A DNA stretch of 64,000 nucleotides, from NCBI RefSeq assembly GCF_030867095.1, contig NC_081827.1:217065810-217129809 (forward strand), in the 5' to 3' direction. Position 1 is the first letter of the stretch. Each line of letters starts with the position of its first letter. Below, one piece after another: positions 38,746-50,304 of this stretch. The translations under genes were made by a program, and so were the position numbers. The stretch is from Alligator mississippiensis (taxonomy: Eukaryota > Chordata > Crocodylia > Alligatoridae). The notes under the pieces are model-generated. The model made no database searches, had not been told where the DNA came from, and was given only the letters and a program-made list of their open reading frames with translations.

Positions 38746-41700
38746 GAGCAGCTTTACCTCCCAAGAATGTTTTGCTCAAAAAAATTCACACATATGTTGT
38801 TTGTTGAAACATTGATTTTTTCCCTATAGATCTCTGGACCAATTTTAAAAATGCAAATTCACCAGGATCTAGTAACATGAGCTTAACACATTAATCTTGG
38901 ATGTCTCTGTTCTAAAGCTTATTCTAATTAAGTTAGTCATTGATCACGCTTTTCACAAAATAATCAATTCCCCACAAGCTATATTTCACAAAAAAGTATG
39001 ACAGAAGTTATTCAATATAAATTTGGCCCATTTCACAAACAAGATGGAAACAATTTTCTTTGCAATCTGCTAAATGAAGACAAAGTAAATCAATTAATGA
39101 AATCTTAAGATAATAGAATTTAGAGATGAAAAGGGAGTGTTAGGGGTTCAAAAAATGTTTGAAGTCAGTATCACCTATATGTTTCATAGTGTGGAACCAA
39201 TATATGTAATTGCTATGTATACACTAAGAATTTACTATAATGGAACCTACCACGCAGAATGATTTCCATTATACTCATTGTTTTTTCCTGCCTATGATTT
39301 TCAGTAAATGTCATGCTCTAGGTTAAAATTTTCAAAGACTGGTTTCTGTCCAAATACAAAACAAAGACTAACTGGTAGAATTGGACTTCCTTATGCCACT
39401 GATGGTAGAGTTCAGTAAGATGGGTTTACAGCTGGTTTTGGCCAGTAGACCATGCAATGCTGCCAGAGTGTAACAGTGACCTTTTTGGCAGTGTTTGAGC
39501 AAAAATATTTTAACTATTTTTGAGCTTGAGGAAAGTCAATAAAAAGACATGATCTCTAATAAGTATTACAAGAATTAGGCCAACATGCATTCCCTTAAGC
39601 TTATCCAATTCACTAAAGCACCTAATTGCTGAAATTTTGTTGGAGTCTTTGGTACATGCCTTGCCTACTTGCCTTCCTTTCTAGGTCCACCAAATTGTCA
39701 TCCTCTCCATTATATCCATCTTGAAAACTCAGGTCTTCTTGAATATAGCAATAAATCAGTTAATATTCTTTGCAAGCTTTCAGGCTCATGTTTATATATA
39801 TAAACACTGAGTCTCTTATTATTCCATTGCTGTAATTGTCATGCTTCAACTTCTCACGTTCCTGCTTTTTGACATTATCACTCAGTATACTACATCTAAA
39901 ATTAAGAATGGAATATCTTTCAATAGCTATGTTTTTCTCTATTCTCTATGAAGAGCATGATACACTTTGAGATACAACAGTGACACATAATAAAAACTTA
40001 AGTAATTTAAAAAAATGTAATCTCCTTATGCTTTGCATTCATGTAAAAATGAATTGATGATCACATATTTTTTCCTGTTAAAACAATCAGTCAGCATGAG
40101 AGTAGAGGCAAAAAGCATTATTATAGCCAACACATTATAGTAAATCTCTCAAAGCTAATACTAAAATAATAATGCTCTTTACCAATACCTACAAGCAATT
40201 TCATTCATGACTTAATTAATCAGATTAATAGTAATTATTTTTAGATGAAAAATGTCCATTGAATGCATCACATTTTCTTATTGGTAAAGTGTCCTAAGTC
40301 TGGGATAGCTTGAAGAAACTTTCTGCTCATTCAAGCATAATGGTAGAGCTGGTTGCCACTAGAAAATTCTCTTTCATCTCAGAGCATGGCTAACAGTCAT
40401 TTGAATAAAAAATATTTTTTCTATTAAATCATGCAAAAACATTTAGCCATAGGAGTAGGTAAGGTCAAATTCCAGCTAGCATGGCCTACAGAATATTAGG
40501 CTTAAGGCACAGTGCCTCTGGCTTCTGTAGTCAACGTTTGTCTTTTACATGTCTTAAATAAATGGTAAGATATAGCATTCAGAAGCTTTATTTTAATACT
40601 TTTATTAAAACTTTGCACTTGAATAAGACTATAAACAAAGATTTTAAATCCCTTTCTCTGATTCTTTGGAAACAAGGGCTGCTTTAGAATTCTCTCATGC
40701 TGTAAATCTAGAGTTTTCAGTAACTTCAGGAATTCCCCATACCCAAGAGGATTCTTGGGTTACATACGTATCTTAGTGCTTCCTACTCCACATATTTACT
40801 GGGCTTTTTTGAGCCTGGTTGATTTTCAAATACTAAGACAATTCTTTTAGGTAGGTGGTGGCTACTTCCCTTTAAGATGCTCCAATTTATTCTTTGGAAT
40901 TATCCATTAGCTCGCAGTTTGAAGTCACCCTTAATCATCCATCCATTTCCCCAGTTTGTTGTAACAGCAGATAACCAGGTCTGAAGAGTATTATACTGGT
41001 TTTCTCTGATAAATGTAAGGAATTATAATTAAAATTATGCTTCTCTGGTATGTAAATTTGTCACTTCAGGGTATATTGGCCCGGGACCCAGTTTAAGACA
41101 GAATTTTCAGTTTCATGCTTTCCCCTTGTGACCATAAGAAATAACTTGTGTAAATCAAAGAAAAATTACAGCACACTTCTATATATATTCTGAAATTAAT
41201 AGTTTGAATTCCAGGGGTGTAACACTTCTGGCTGCTAATTTGCTTGCGATGCAAAACCATTAAAGTATGTATGCATATTTACTTTATGAAAAAAGCTACT
41301 TAAAACAATTAGCATGTTATACATACATATTATTCCTGGCCAAAGATAAGCTAGGGAATGTTCTGTAATCTTTTATGTCCCAGAGGTGATTTGACCTTTT
41401 GCTTCAAATCTTTTGGTTCAGCAAAGTTTAATAGCCAAGAATGATTTCCATACAGAAAATTGTTAGCCACGCTATGAGTTGCAGAGAAAACTATCCAAGA
41501 GAAACCAGCTCCATTAGGATGCTTGAGTAAACAGAGCAATTCTTCTTCCAGCTATCCCTGCTTTCAGATACTTTACTAATAAATAAATCATAAGTTGAGG
41601 TTTGCTTAACAAAACATACTCTCCCTCCAAGTGATGATTACTGTTGATCTGATGAATTAAACCGTAGGCTTTAGTAGCAATAAATGGAATTGAAGCATAT
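38746..41700. other. Non-coding stretch, nothing recognised
   Basis: About 3 kb of AT-rich sequence just upstream of the RE1 site relative to the gene. No exon, RNA gene or complete transposon recognised. Confidence 0.5.
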
Positions 41701-41709
41701 GAATAGAAT

Positions 41710-42440
41710 GTATGGGCACATCCACACATGGAAGCACGTGCGTTTGCAACAACTCAAATAGAAGCGGTGCAAATTTGAGTTGGGGCTTTTTGCCTCAGTG
41801 CACGTGCTTGGACATGCACTTTGTTCTGGAGTAAATTGTGCCACTTGGGGCAAAATAACCCTGCCTGGCTCCTCCTAGATCTGCAGCCAGGAGGAGCTAG
41901 AGCCTGAGGCCAGCACACGTGCTGAGCCCAGCAGTATAAAAAGCTGCCCTGGCAAGTAGCTCAGAGCTACTAGCTCTCAGGAGCTTCTGGGGCCAAGCCA
42001 ATTGGTACCTGAGGACACTACCCTTTGTGCCAGCTGGACTGCTGAAGCAACCCTGAGAGTTTCCTGCACCTTCTACCCACTGCGGGGGTCTGGCAGTGGG
42101 GGCTGCTGCCTGGCTGTGACCTGCTGCACACCTGCCAGGCCCGGATGGGGACTGCACAGCCAGTAGAGGCATCTGCCCCTCTGGGCCAGCTGCCAGTGGG
42201 CTGTGGCTGCAGGGTTGGCCTCAGTGCAGCACTAGTGCCACGTGTGCCCCCTGCCCAGCCATCTGGGCAGCTATCACCTGAAAGCTGTTCTGGGTGTGGT
42301 GGCCTACTTTGAACAGTCAAAGCCTGTCCTCCTGGCCCCAACTGGTCAGGAGGTCAGCCACAGCCAGCTGGGTCCAAGGTGCCAGCTCAGAGTGGGCAGG
42401 GTCCTAGCAGGAATTCTCGTGTTCCCTATTGGAAAACTGA
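41710..42440. repeat. GC-rich repeat-like segment with a TATA motif
   Basis: Begins with GGGCACATCCACACATGGAA (a MITE-end-like motif) and turns GC-rich, with GCAGTATAAAAAGCTGCC at about 41931-41948, a TATA-type motif. Composition changes abruptly from AT-rich flanks at both sides. Open frames on both strands lack domains. It is probably transposon-derived; the right boundary is unclear. Confidence 0.35.
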
Positions 42441-42684
42441 AAAATCCCTGATAAAAAAAATCCTGAAGTCACTCTGTAAAATACCCCCAAATCCATGTTC
42501 CTCCACAAGTAAAACAAAAGACCACTATAAAGAGAGAGAGAGTGAGACAGAGACAGCGATCAGTTGGGCAATGTTTTATTGATATATCTACAGTATTAAA
42601 GCATGTCTCTTATCATAATAATAAAGTGAACTCTAAATACATGTTTCATGAATTCATGGATATATATTTTGCTGCCCTCCCAAA

Positions 42685-42828
42685 GGGGCTATAGCCCCCA
42701 CACAGGGGTTACGGCCCCCCAATAGGGGGTTTGGTTCCCACACAAGGGCTACAGCCCCCCAACAGGGCTATGGCCCCCACACAAGGGGTATGGCTGCCAC
42801 ACAAGGGGTATAGCCCCCTAACAAGGGC
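42685..42828. repeat. Minisatellite of about 20-bp hairpin-like units, seven copies
   Basis: Consecutive units resemble GGGGCTATAGCCCCCACACA with variants such as GGGCTACAGCCCCCCAACA and GGGTATGGCTGCCACACA. Each unit is a short imperfect palindrome (GGGGCTATAGCCCC) with a 6-nt spacer. C-rich sequence continues to about 43060. Confidence 0.8.
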
Positions 42829-43299
42829 CAAATGGTCTCCACAGGGGCTACCACACCCCCGTAAGGCCCACATGCCCCACCCCAGCCCCCCTGATTGCTG
42901 CCCCACCTGGCCCCATTCCCCACCAGCTGCTGCAGCCCCCACAATGGCTGCCCCACCCAGCCCCATCCCCTGCTCCCCCAGACCCTCTGATGGGTGTTCC
43001 ACCCAGCCCCACCCCCCACCTTGCACCCCCAGGCCACCATGGCTTCCCCCACAACCCTAGGCACCATCACTTAAAAAAGAAAAAGAACAAAAACCAGAAA
43101 AAAGAGGGAAAAAAGCCTCTATTTACCTTAGAAGCAGGGATGGGGGGGCGGGGCTCTGGGTCCTCTTGGCAGAGCCCACCCCTGGGCAGCATAGGGCAGC
43201 AGGGGACAGGAGGGCCCAGGCTGGGGCTGCTGGGGCTGTCCCTTTGCCCCACACTGTGCAGTCAGCCAGATGGCAGTTGCAGCTGCTGGTAAGTGCTGG

Positions 43300-43600
43300 G
43301 GGGTTTTTTAAACTATGGGGTGGGGGGGCAGGAATCTGGTGGGGTTTGGGGGGTTGGGGAATGGGGCTAGGCAGGGCAGGGTTTGGGGGGCTCTGGGGGG
43401 CTGGCAGGGGATAAGGCCAGGCAAAGGAGTGTTTGGGGGTCTGGGGGGGCTGATGGGGGCAGGGGCTGGGCAGGGCAGGGTTTGGCGGGGAGGGGGGCAG
43501 GCAGGGGGAGGGGCTGGGCAGGGAAGTGAGGGGGGCAGGCAGGGGGTGGGGCCAGGCAGGACAGGGATCGGAGGGGCTGAGGGAGCAGGCGGGGATGGCT
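43300..43600. repeat. G-rich minisatellite (plus-strand G-runs)
   Basis: Dense G-runs separated by short loops, with repeated GGGCAGGGTTTGGGGGG, GGGGCTGGGCAGGG and GGGGCAGGCAGGGGG motifs. Purine strand bias is extreme, and the sequence meets the pattern for multiple G-quadruplexes. Open frames on the opposite strand are proline-rich translations of the repeat and are not genes. Confidence 0.8.
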
Positions 43601-43869
43601 GCCCTCCCCATGTTTCCTTCCCCCCTCTTCCAGCCCCCCTGACCACTTACACACCAGCACTGGAGCCCTGGGGCTGAACATGCAGCCTGGCCAGCCATGC
43701 CTTTCAGCACCAGGGTGAGTGGTCAACCACGGAGATGCTCTAGCAGCCAAAGTATCTCTCCCTGAAAGACCCAGCCTCTGGTTGCCTGCCCCGCTTTTTT
43801 TAGCCTCTAATTTTCTCCCCGCACTGCAAACTAGTAGCACGGGGAACATTTTTTTGGTCCTGCATCTCC

Positions 43870-46800
43870 ATTTTCAAAATCCTAGATCCCCCTATGATCC
43901 TTACAGTACCCTGTGAGATAGGGAAGTATCACTGTCTCCATTTTGTAAATGAAAACCTGAGCCAGAGAGAAATACACATGATTTGCTGAAAGTCACATGA
44001 GAAGGATGCAGCAGTCAGGGACTGAGCTCGTGTTATGAGTCACAGTTCAGAGCCTGAGGCACAAGATTATGCCTTCTTCCCATTCTATTTGTTATTATTC
44101 ACATCAATATCTAGTGTGTTTTGATTCCTACTAACTCTTGGCCTTAGCAGTGTCTAACTATGAGTTCCACTGGTTAATCACAAGCTATGCAAGCAAGTAT
44201 GTCCTTTGATCAATTTCAAAATTGTTGTGTTCTGTGACTCTTATGAACTGTGTTAGCTGTGTTAGTCTGAAGTCAGGCAGAAGGTAAGGAAGGGTGGCAC
44301 CTTGGAAATTAATTAGTTCAGAGACAATGAGCTTCTTTAGGTAACATCCTACTTCATCAGATTGGAATTATAAGTAGAAATCATGTTGGATAATGAGAAT
44401 AGCTAGAATTATATTAGGCAAGATTCACAAAAAATTCAGAGGGGGTATAATTCTTATGCTTCAAGGCATAAGCTAACTATGCCTCCCAGCCCCTTCCCAC
44501 TTAACTATTAAGTAACAGAAGGTAGAAAGAAAGTTCTTTTATTGTCAATTATTCCATAATTGCTTATAATTGCATGTCTTGAGCTCTGAAGCATCTACTA
44601 GTGGTCACTGACTAGACTAAATGGACTACTGGTCTGATTTTGTAGGACAAGTCCTAAGTTATTTTATTTATTCAGACTATATACATACATAAATACAAAA
44701 TGTAAATATTGTAAAAAAAAAACCCCAACTATAGCTGTAATGGATAAGAGAAAAACAATATCCTTGGATGTGTGATGGATAAATATTGATTTAACTAATG
44801 GCTCCAGATGGGGTTCAAAGGAATTTCGATAAATTTAGTTTATTTCAGGAAATGTGTCAGAGGAGATATGGATTGATCCTCCTATAAGATCATGTTAAAT
44901 TTGCACATTATGCAGTTAACAGGAAAATGATTTGATAGTAAAATGGTCATGACTAATTGGATGCAGTGAAGAGGTCAAAGAAAATAAAACTGAGAAATAA
45001 GCTGACTCATCAGCAACAGCCTATGGGTGGGTCCTCTTTAAATCTTCTTCTATTGCCATGTAACCCTCTGACAGCTACATACATAGTAGGGAAAGACCAC
45101 AACACACCCATAATATTCTAGGGAACAACGAGGCGTTTAAAATTTACAGCTCAATCCTGTTAAGTTTGGATTCTTGTGATTCTAGGTTACTTGAACAAAT
45201 GTATAGATTGGTTGAGCATTCAGCTCTTGGATACCACTTTGTGCACTTAATCATATCTATAGGGTGACAAAGGGCAATTCTAGATTACTTTGGATTTTGC
45301 TTTAGTTGAAGTCCAAAGTAGCCATACTTTGAATGCAGCCGACAGAGTTCTATAGAGCTTGAAATTATAATTAAACCATGTGTGCAGCTCTAGTATTGTT
45401 TCTACAAAAGAATGGTACAAATCTGACTTGCATTTAATAATATAATTGTTGAAACAATAATTTTGACTTATTTTTAATGTTTATGATTAATAAAATTAAA
45501 CATATTCTTAGACTGTATATATAAAATTATTGTGTTCTTTATATTATAAATGCCTTAAAGTCTACAATTTTTCAGACAGCATTATTTGTGACCAATTAAA
45601 TTACCAGTTGGCTGAGAATTGAATTCCTATATTTTTAAATTACTGAAACAACAAGTATTTTATTATTGTAGAAGAAATGCGTAGAAACAATTTAACTTTT
45701 TTTTTTTTTTTTTATCTCCAGACAGGTCCTCTGTATCCTTTTAATAACTTTAAGATGTCTGCTCAGTTCTTGTTCTCTCTCTTAATCAAACTCTCAGGAT
45801 GTACAACCTCCACATTTCTGGCTGAGGAGTGGTTGTCATTCTTTTGCAAGACTATCACTGACTTTCTTTAAGGGGATTCTTTAAATAAGCATAAGTTTGT
45901 TGACTTCAATACACTGTGGTTTTATGAATTTTGATGGGCGAGAAATGGGGCTAAGAATGAAAACCCAGCATTTTCAAATGGAATCACAATTGGGTTACCA
46001 AGCCATGTTTGGTGACACCAAAACAGAAATAGCCAAGATTAATGAAATCCCAACATTATTATTCTTATTCTGCTACTTTGCCTTTATAGGAAAAAATGAG
46101 AGTGATACTGAAGGCAGAAAAAGAATCCTAATGAATATATGACAACTATTGTTTTAACTTGAACTAGCACCCAACGGACCATGAAGCAAACATATATCTT
46201 GCAGAGACAAGTAAAGACGTAAGGATTTCTTAAAGTGATATCTTTTATTGGACCAACTATATAGTTTGGATAAAGTTAGACATGATTTGTCAGGTCTCTG
46301 ATCACAGGAGAATATGCCTTTTGCATATTTTCTGGATCATCACAGCTACAACATCACTCTTACACTACAGGCAAGTAAAGAATTTTCAGCAGATTAAAGA
46401 GAACAGGAAAAACAAGGGAATGGAGAGTCAAATGAGTCAATGCCCCATCCTACATTGCCTTTAAACACAAGACTGATAACCTTCCAGTAGCTGGTATTAT
46501 ATTGGTGTTCACAAAAGTAAATTATTATCTGACAACATTTGGGATACAAAATGAAATAAATTTTATGGTATGGTCAAACAATGCATAATATAAGGTTTCA
46601 CTGATGTACAGCCTTTTACTCCAAAAGCAGGTATACATGAATTCTTTGGCTAAAAATGTTGAGCTGTCCCTTTTCAAAAAAACATTGTCCTCTTCATAAT
46701 TTTATCAATGATGTTGTGACTATTTAGCTAAATGTGATTGAATAGTTTTACATTTATTCATTCTTTATTACCAGAAGCATGACTTCACCTGAGGGCAGGA

Positions 46801-47491
46801 CTGCCAAGCAACGAGATTGTTTGTAAAGATCGGAGGTTGTCCATTCATATTTTTAAGTATAACTCTTAAAATGCACTTTCCAGTGATAGAGCATGATTAG
46901 TTGTACTATTTGTTTAAATTAGACAGGCTGACACTGTTATTGTTATCTGGATTTAGAAAAGCAATGTATCAAAACTTTCTACATATTGCACATACCAGGA
47001 TGTAAAAATACATTTGCAAGTTCGTATGTTACCATTTTGTCACAAGTTCATATGTTACCAATTTTTCAATATGAATGTTTCATTGTGTTCATAAAACTGA
47101 ATGTCTAGTAGTTTATTTCTGCCTTAAATGTTCTCATTTTATTGGTATTGAATTTTGACTTAAATATATTTCATAAAAATAAAGTAATCTCCATCTGGCT
47201 ATAAAAGAGCAAAAACCAAACAAACAAAACCCCCGAACTAGAAAACCAATAAAAATGAAAATCTATAAATCAAGTTATGAAAAAAAGAGTGATAGCCATG
47301 CTAAGATATGGTATCCATAGGACTCAGTTCCTTAAATAGAACTCTGTTTATGCAATGCATTCACTAAGGGCCTGAACCAAAGCCCAATGAAGTCTATGGA
47401 AGTCTATGATAACAATGACTTTGAATCAGGTACTGGTGAGAAATCTTATATTGATTTATAAAACTTACAAAGGCAGGTTAAATCTGACAAT
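43870..47491. other. Non-coding stretch with two dispersed-repeat fragments
   Basis: AT-rich. At 44250-44400 a TGTGTTAGTCTGAAGTCAGG / GGTGGCACCTTGGAAATTAA block resembles a dispersed repeat. At 46195-46400 a copy of the CTTTTATTGGACCAACT family is present. A T-run at 45697-45712 and no supported gene. Confidence 0.5.
46195..46400 (+). repeat. Partial copy of the 'CTTTTATTAGACCAACT' repeat family
   Basis: GATTTCTTAAAGTGATATCT and TTTTATTGGACCAACTATAT, then GGATCATCACAGCTACAACATC. The inverse of 61120-61262 carries the same blocks in the same order (AAGAATTTCTTGGACTGATA, CTTTTATTGGACCAACTACA). Confidence 0.65.
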
Positions 47492-47649
47492 TAGGCCTGT
47501 GCGAAATCTCAATGGCTGTTTCAGTGCAAAGCTGTTTCAATGCGTTACGAGCTCAAAAAAGTGAAATAGAAACAAAACAAAAGGCTTTGAAACAGCTTCA
47601 AAATGAAATAAGGGCACTTGAAACATTTTGAAAGTTTCTAAATGTTTCA

Positions 47650-48540
47650 AATCAGCTCAGTGGCAGGAGGCGGGGAAGAGCCAGGGCTGTGTTCTGAGTG
47701 ATTCCGCCAGCCCCGCAGAGTTTAGCCCGCCAGCAGGAGGCAGTGGGAAAGCCAGTGGCAGAGCCACTCTGCGTGCAGCCCTGGCTCTGAGCAGAGCCCT
47801 GGCCAGTGGCTCTCCGCTGCCTCCTGCCACCAGACTCAGCTCCATGGGGCTGCGGAGCCTCCCGCCACTGGGCTGTGCTCTGAGTGGCTCCGCTACTGGC
47901 TCTCCAACCACTTCCCACTGCTGGGTTGAGCTCCATGGGACTGACGGAGCTGCTTGGAGTGCAGCCCTGGCTCTGAGCACAGCCCTGGCAAGCACAGCCC
48001 AGTGGTGGAGGCTCTGCAGCTCCACGGAGCTGAGCATGGCAGCGGGAGGTGGCAGGAGACAGTGGAGAGCCGGAGTGGAGCCGCTCAGAGCACAGCCCGG
48101 GCTTTGAGCGCAGCCCTGGCCAGTAGTTCTCCCCTGCTTCCCGCCACCAGGCTTAGCTTTGTGGGGAGCTGGGAATGCAGTCCAGTGGCAGAAGGTGTGG
48201 GATAGCCAGGGCTGTGCTCCAAGCAGCTCTGCCAGCCCCATAGAGCTCAGCCCGCTGGTGGGAAATGGCAGGAGAGCGAGTGGCAGACCTGCTCTGAGCA
48301 GAGCCCTGGCCAGTGGCTCTCTGCCACCCTCCACTGCCACGCTCAGCTCCATGGGGCTGCAGAGCCTCTCACGACCTGGCTGTGCTCACCAGGGCTGTGC
48401 TTGGGGTGGATCTGCCACTGGCACTCCCACTGCCTCCTGCCACTGGGCTGAGCTCTGTGGGGCTGACGGAGCCACTCAGAGTGCAACCCTTTCTCTCCCC
48501 CAACTCCCACCACTGCGCTGCACTCCGAGCAGCTCTACCA
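47650..48540. repeat. GC-rich tandem/inverted minisatellite inside the hAT-like element
   Basis: Segments such as AGCCCTGGCCAGTGGCTCTC, CACTGGGCTGAGCTCTGTGG and AGCTCAGCCCGCTGGTGGG recur about every 70-160 bp, some inverted. They produce long open frames on both strands (up to 235 codons) rich in Ala, Ser, Leu and Gly. These frames are by-products of the repeat, since both strands are equally open and no domain is present. Confidence 0.7.
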
Positions 48541-48544
48541 GTCC

Positions 48545-48850
48545 CACAGAGCTCAGCCCCACAGCCCTCTCAGGGGGCACAGGCCCCCAGATCTACATAA
48601 GGGATGACAGGAGGTTGCTGCTGGTGCCTGGGGACAGTGGCAGCAGCAGTCTTCTTGGTGCTGGGCATGGGCTGCACCCAGAACCAGTCCCAGGCTGCAA
48701 TGCAGCCTCCTGTCATCCCACAAGCAGATCCATGGGCCCACACACCTGGGAGGAGTCCAGCACAGCCCCACAGCCCTCCTGGGGGGCAGGCCCCCAGATC
48801 TGCACACGGGATGACAGCAGGCTGCCGCTGCCAGCAAGTGAACAAGTTTT
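48545..48850. repeat. Duplicated segment inside the hAT-like element
   Basis: GGGGGCACAGGCCCCCAGAT followed by GGGATGACAGGAGG (about 48574-48615) recurs as GGGGGGCAGGCCCCCAGATC and GGGATGACAGCAGG (about 48781-48822), roughly 207 bp apart. An inverted version (CCTCCTGTCATCCC) lies between them at 48707-48720. Confidence 0.75.
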
Positions 48851-49532
48851 GCTCTCAACAACTTGAGGTGCAGTTTCTCATAAACCCCTGCACCTATCCT
48901 TTTGAAACCTAGCAGGCTTAATGTCCTCAGAAGGGGCTACCTTCCCTGTAATTTTCTTCCAAATCAGAAAAGAAATGACAAAGTTATAGGCATTTTCATG
49001 ATTCCCCATTATAGCCTAAGGGCAAAATGTTGAAACGTGTTGAAACAGCGAAACAGTTTCTACAAAGTGAAATGGAACAATGCTTCAAAATGAAACAAAA
49101 CAATGAAACAAAACACTGTCCCTTCGAAATGGCAGAATGGAAGTCAAAATGAAACAGTGCTGTTTTGCACAGCCCTACTGACAATATGTACTACTGTAAT
49201 AATCCTTTGGGACTCCTAGCAAGCAGAATAAATTAGAGCAGCTTTAATGTTATATTGATACAATATATAATGGGCATTGTTCTGTAATTTAGTTCTCAGA
49301 TCAAGAGAGCATAGAAGTAGCTCAGAATTACATTTGCACCTCTTCTCTCTCTCCAGTTGCACTGCAAATGCCTCAGCTGTAGCCAGGGATGAGGGTCCTA
49401 TGAAACAAGCTGAACTCTTGTATGTGGCTGAATTGGTTTATTTTCTGGCTAATCTCCCTGAATTTTGAAAAATCTCCATTCTCAGTTAGTGAAATAAAGG
49501 AACTCTAGTTTATGAAAATGACTGCACTAGAG

Positions 49533-49800
49533 CAGGGGTTTTCAACCTTTCTGAATGATTATACTCCCCCAGCAGCTGGACACAAAGCAGTGTACCCCCA
49601 GCCACCGAGCGGAGGGTTGGGGGAGAGGAAAGGCATGCAGCTGGACGCTGAGCAGGGGGAGCATTTCCCACACCCCTCACATTCGGCTGGGCAGGCGGCA
49701 CCTGTATAGCAGTGCAGGATAGTGCATGGTGGTGCTCCATCCTCACCTGCCACACGTACCCCCTAGGGGCTTCTCAAGTACCCCCGGTTGACAACCCCTG
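49533..49800. mobile_element. hAT-Charlie-like MITE, 268 bp
   Basis: Termini CAGGGGTTTTCAACC and, inverted, CAGGGGTTGTCAACC form a 15-bp inverted repeat with one mismatch. Flanks CACTAGAG at 49525-49532 and 49801-49808 are a perfect 8-bp target-site duplication. The end sequence CAGGGGTT-TCAACC is typical of hAT (Charlie-type) elements. Non-coding. Confidence 0.93.
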
Positions 49801-50304
49801 CACTAGAGGATGGTACTTCTGTACAGGACAGAGCCTTTCTAAAGGAATCTTTTGAAGATAAAAATTGACCCAACTTTTTCAACTTTAAAAAATAATAAAA
49901 GGAATGAGAGCCCTGTCTGAGGACTGATTTCTCTCTGCATAGCACCACTACACAGCAATATTCCTAATAATTTTTTAAAACTACATTTTTTAAAAGCCAA
50001 AGTTTTGCAGTACATTAGAATCCTACAAAAAGACAGGACGGCAGAGAAATATGGATCATTTTTTGTACTTGAAAAATAGATTAATAGATTCATAGATGTT
50101 AGGGTCGGAAGGGACCTCAATAGATCATCTAGTCCGACCCCCTGCATAGGCAGGAAAGAGTGTTGGGTCTAGATGACCCCTGCTAGATGGTTATCTAACC
50201 TCCTCTTGAAGACCCCCAGGGTAGGGGAGAGCACCACCTCCCTTGGGAGCCCGTTCCAGACCTTGGCCACTTGAACTGTGAAGAAGTTCTTCCTAATGTC
50301 CAAT

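Larger units (their letters stand above)
47492..49177. mobile_element. hAT-like non-autonomous element, 1686 bp, with GC-rich cargo
   Basis: Ends are exact. CTGACAAT flanks both sides (47484-47491 and 49178-49185), a perfect 8-bp target-site duplication typical of hAT. Termini TAGGCCTGTGCGAAAT and the inverse of the right end, TAGGGCTGTGCAAAAC, form an inverted repeat. Subterminal zones on both sides are rich in GAAACA / TGTTTC motifs. The interior (about 47650-48900) is GC-rich and made of related segments in both orientations (GCCCTGGCCAGTGGCTCTC, TCAGCTCCATGGGGCTGC). No transposase is encoded; it depends on a source elsewhere. Confidence 0.88.

Noticed and set aside
42685..42828. CRISPR array
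   Set aside because: The repeats are contiguous with no unique spacers, and this is vertebrate DNA.
43123..43849. Proline-rich open frames of 112-195 codons
   Set aside because: They are the reverse translation of a G-rich minisatellite.
47628..48866. Open frames up to 235 codons on both strands (Ala/Ser/Leu-rich)
   Set aside because: They lie inside the hAT-like element and are translations of a GC-rich repeat. Both strands are equally open and no domain or conserved motif is present.
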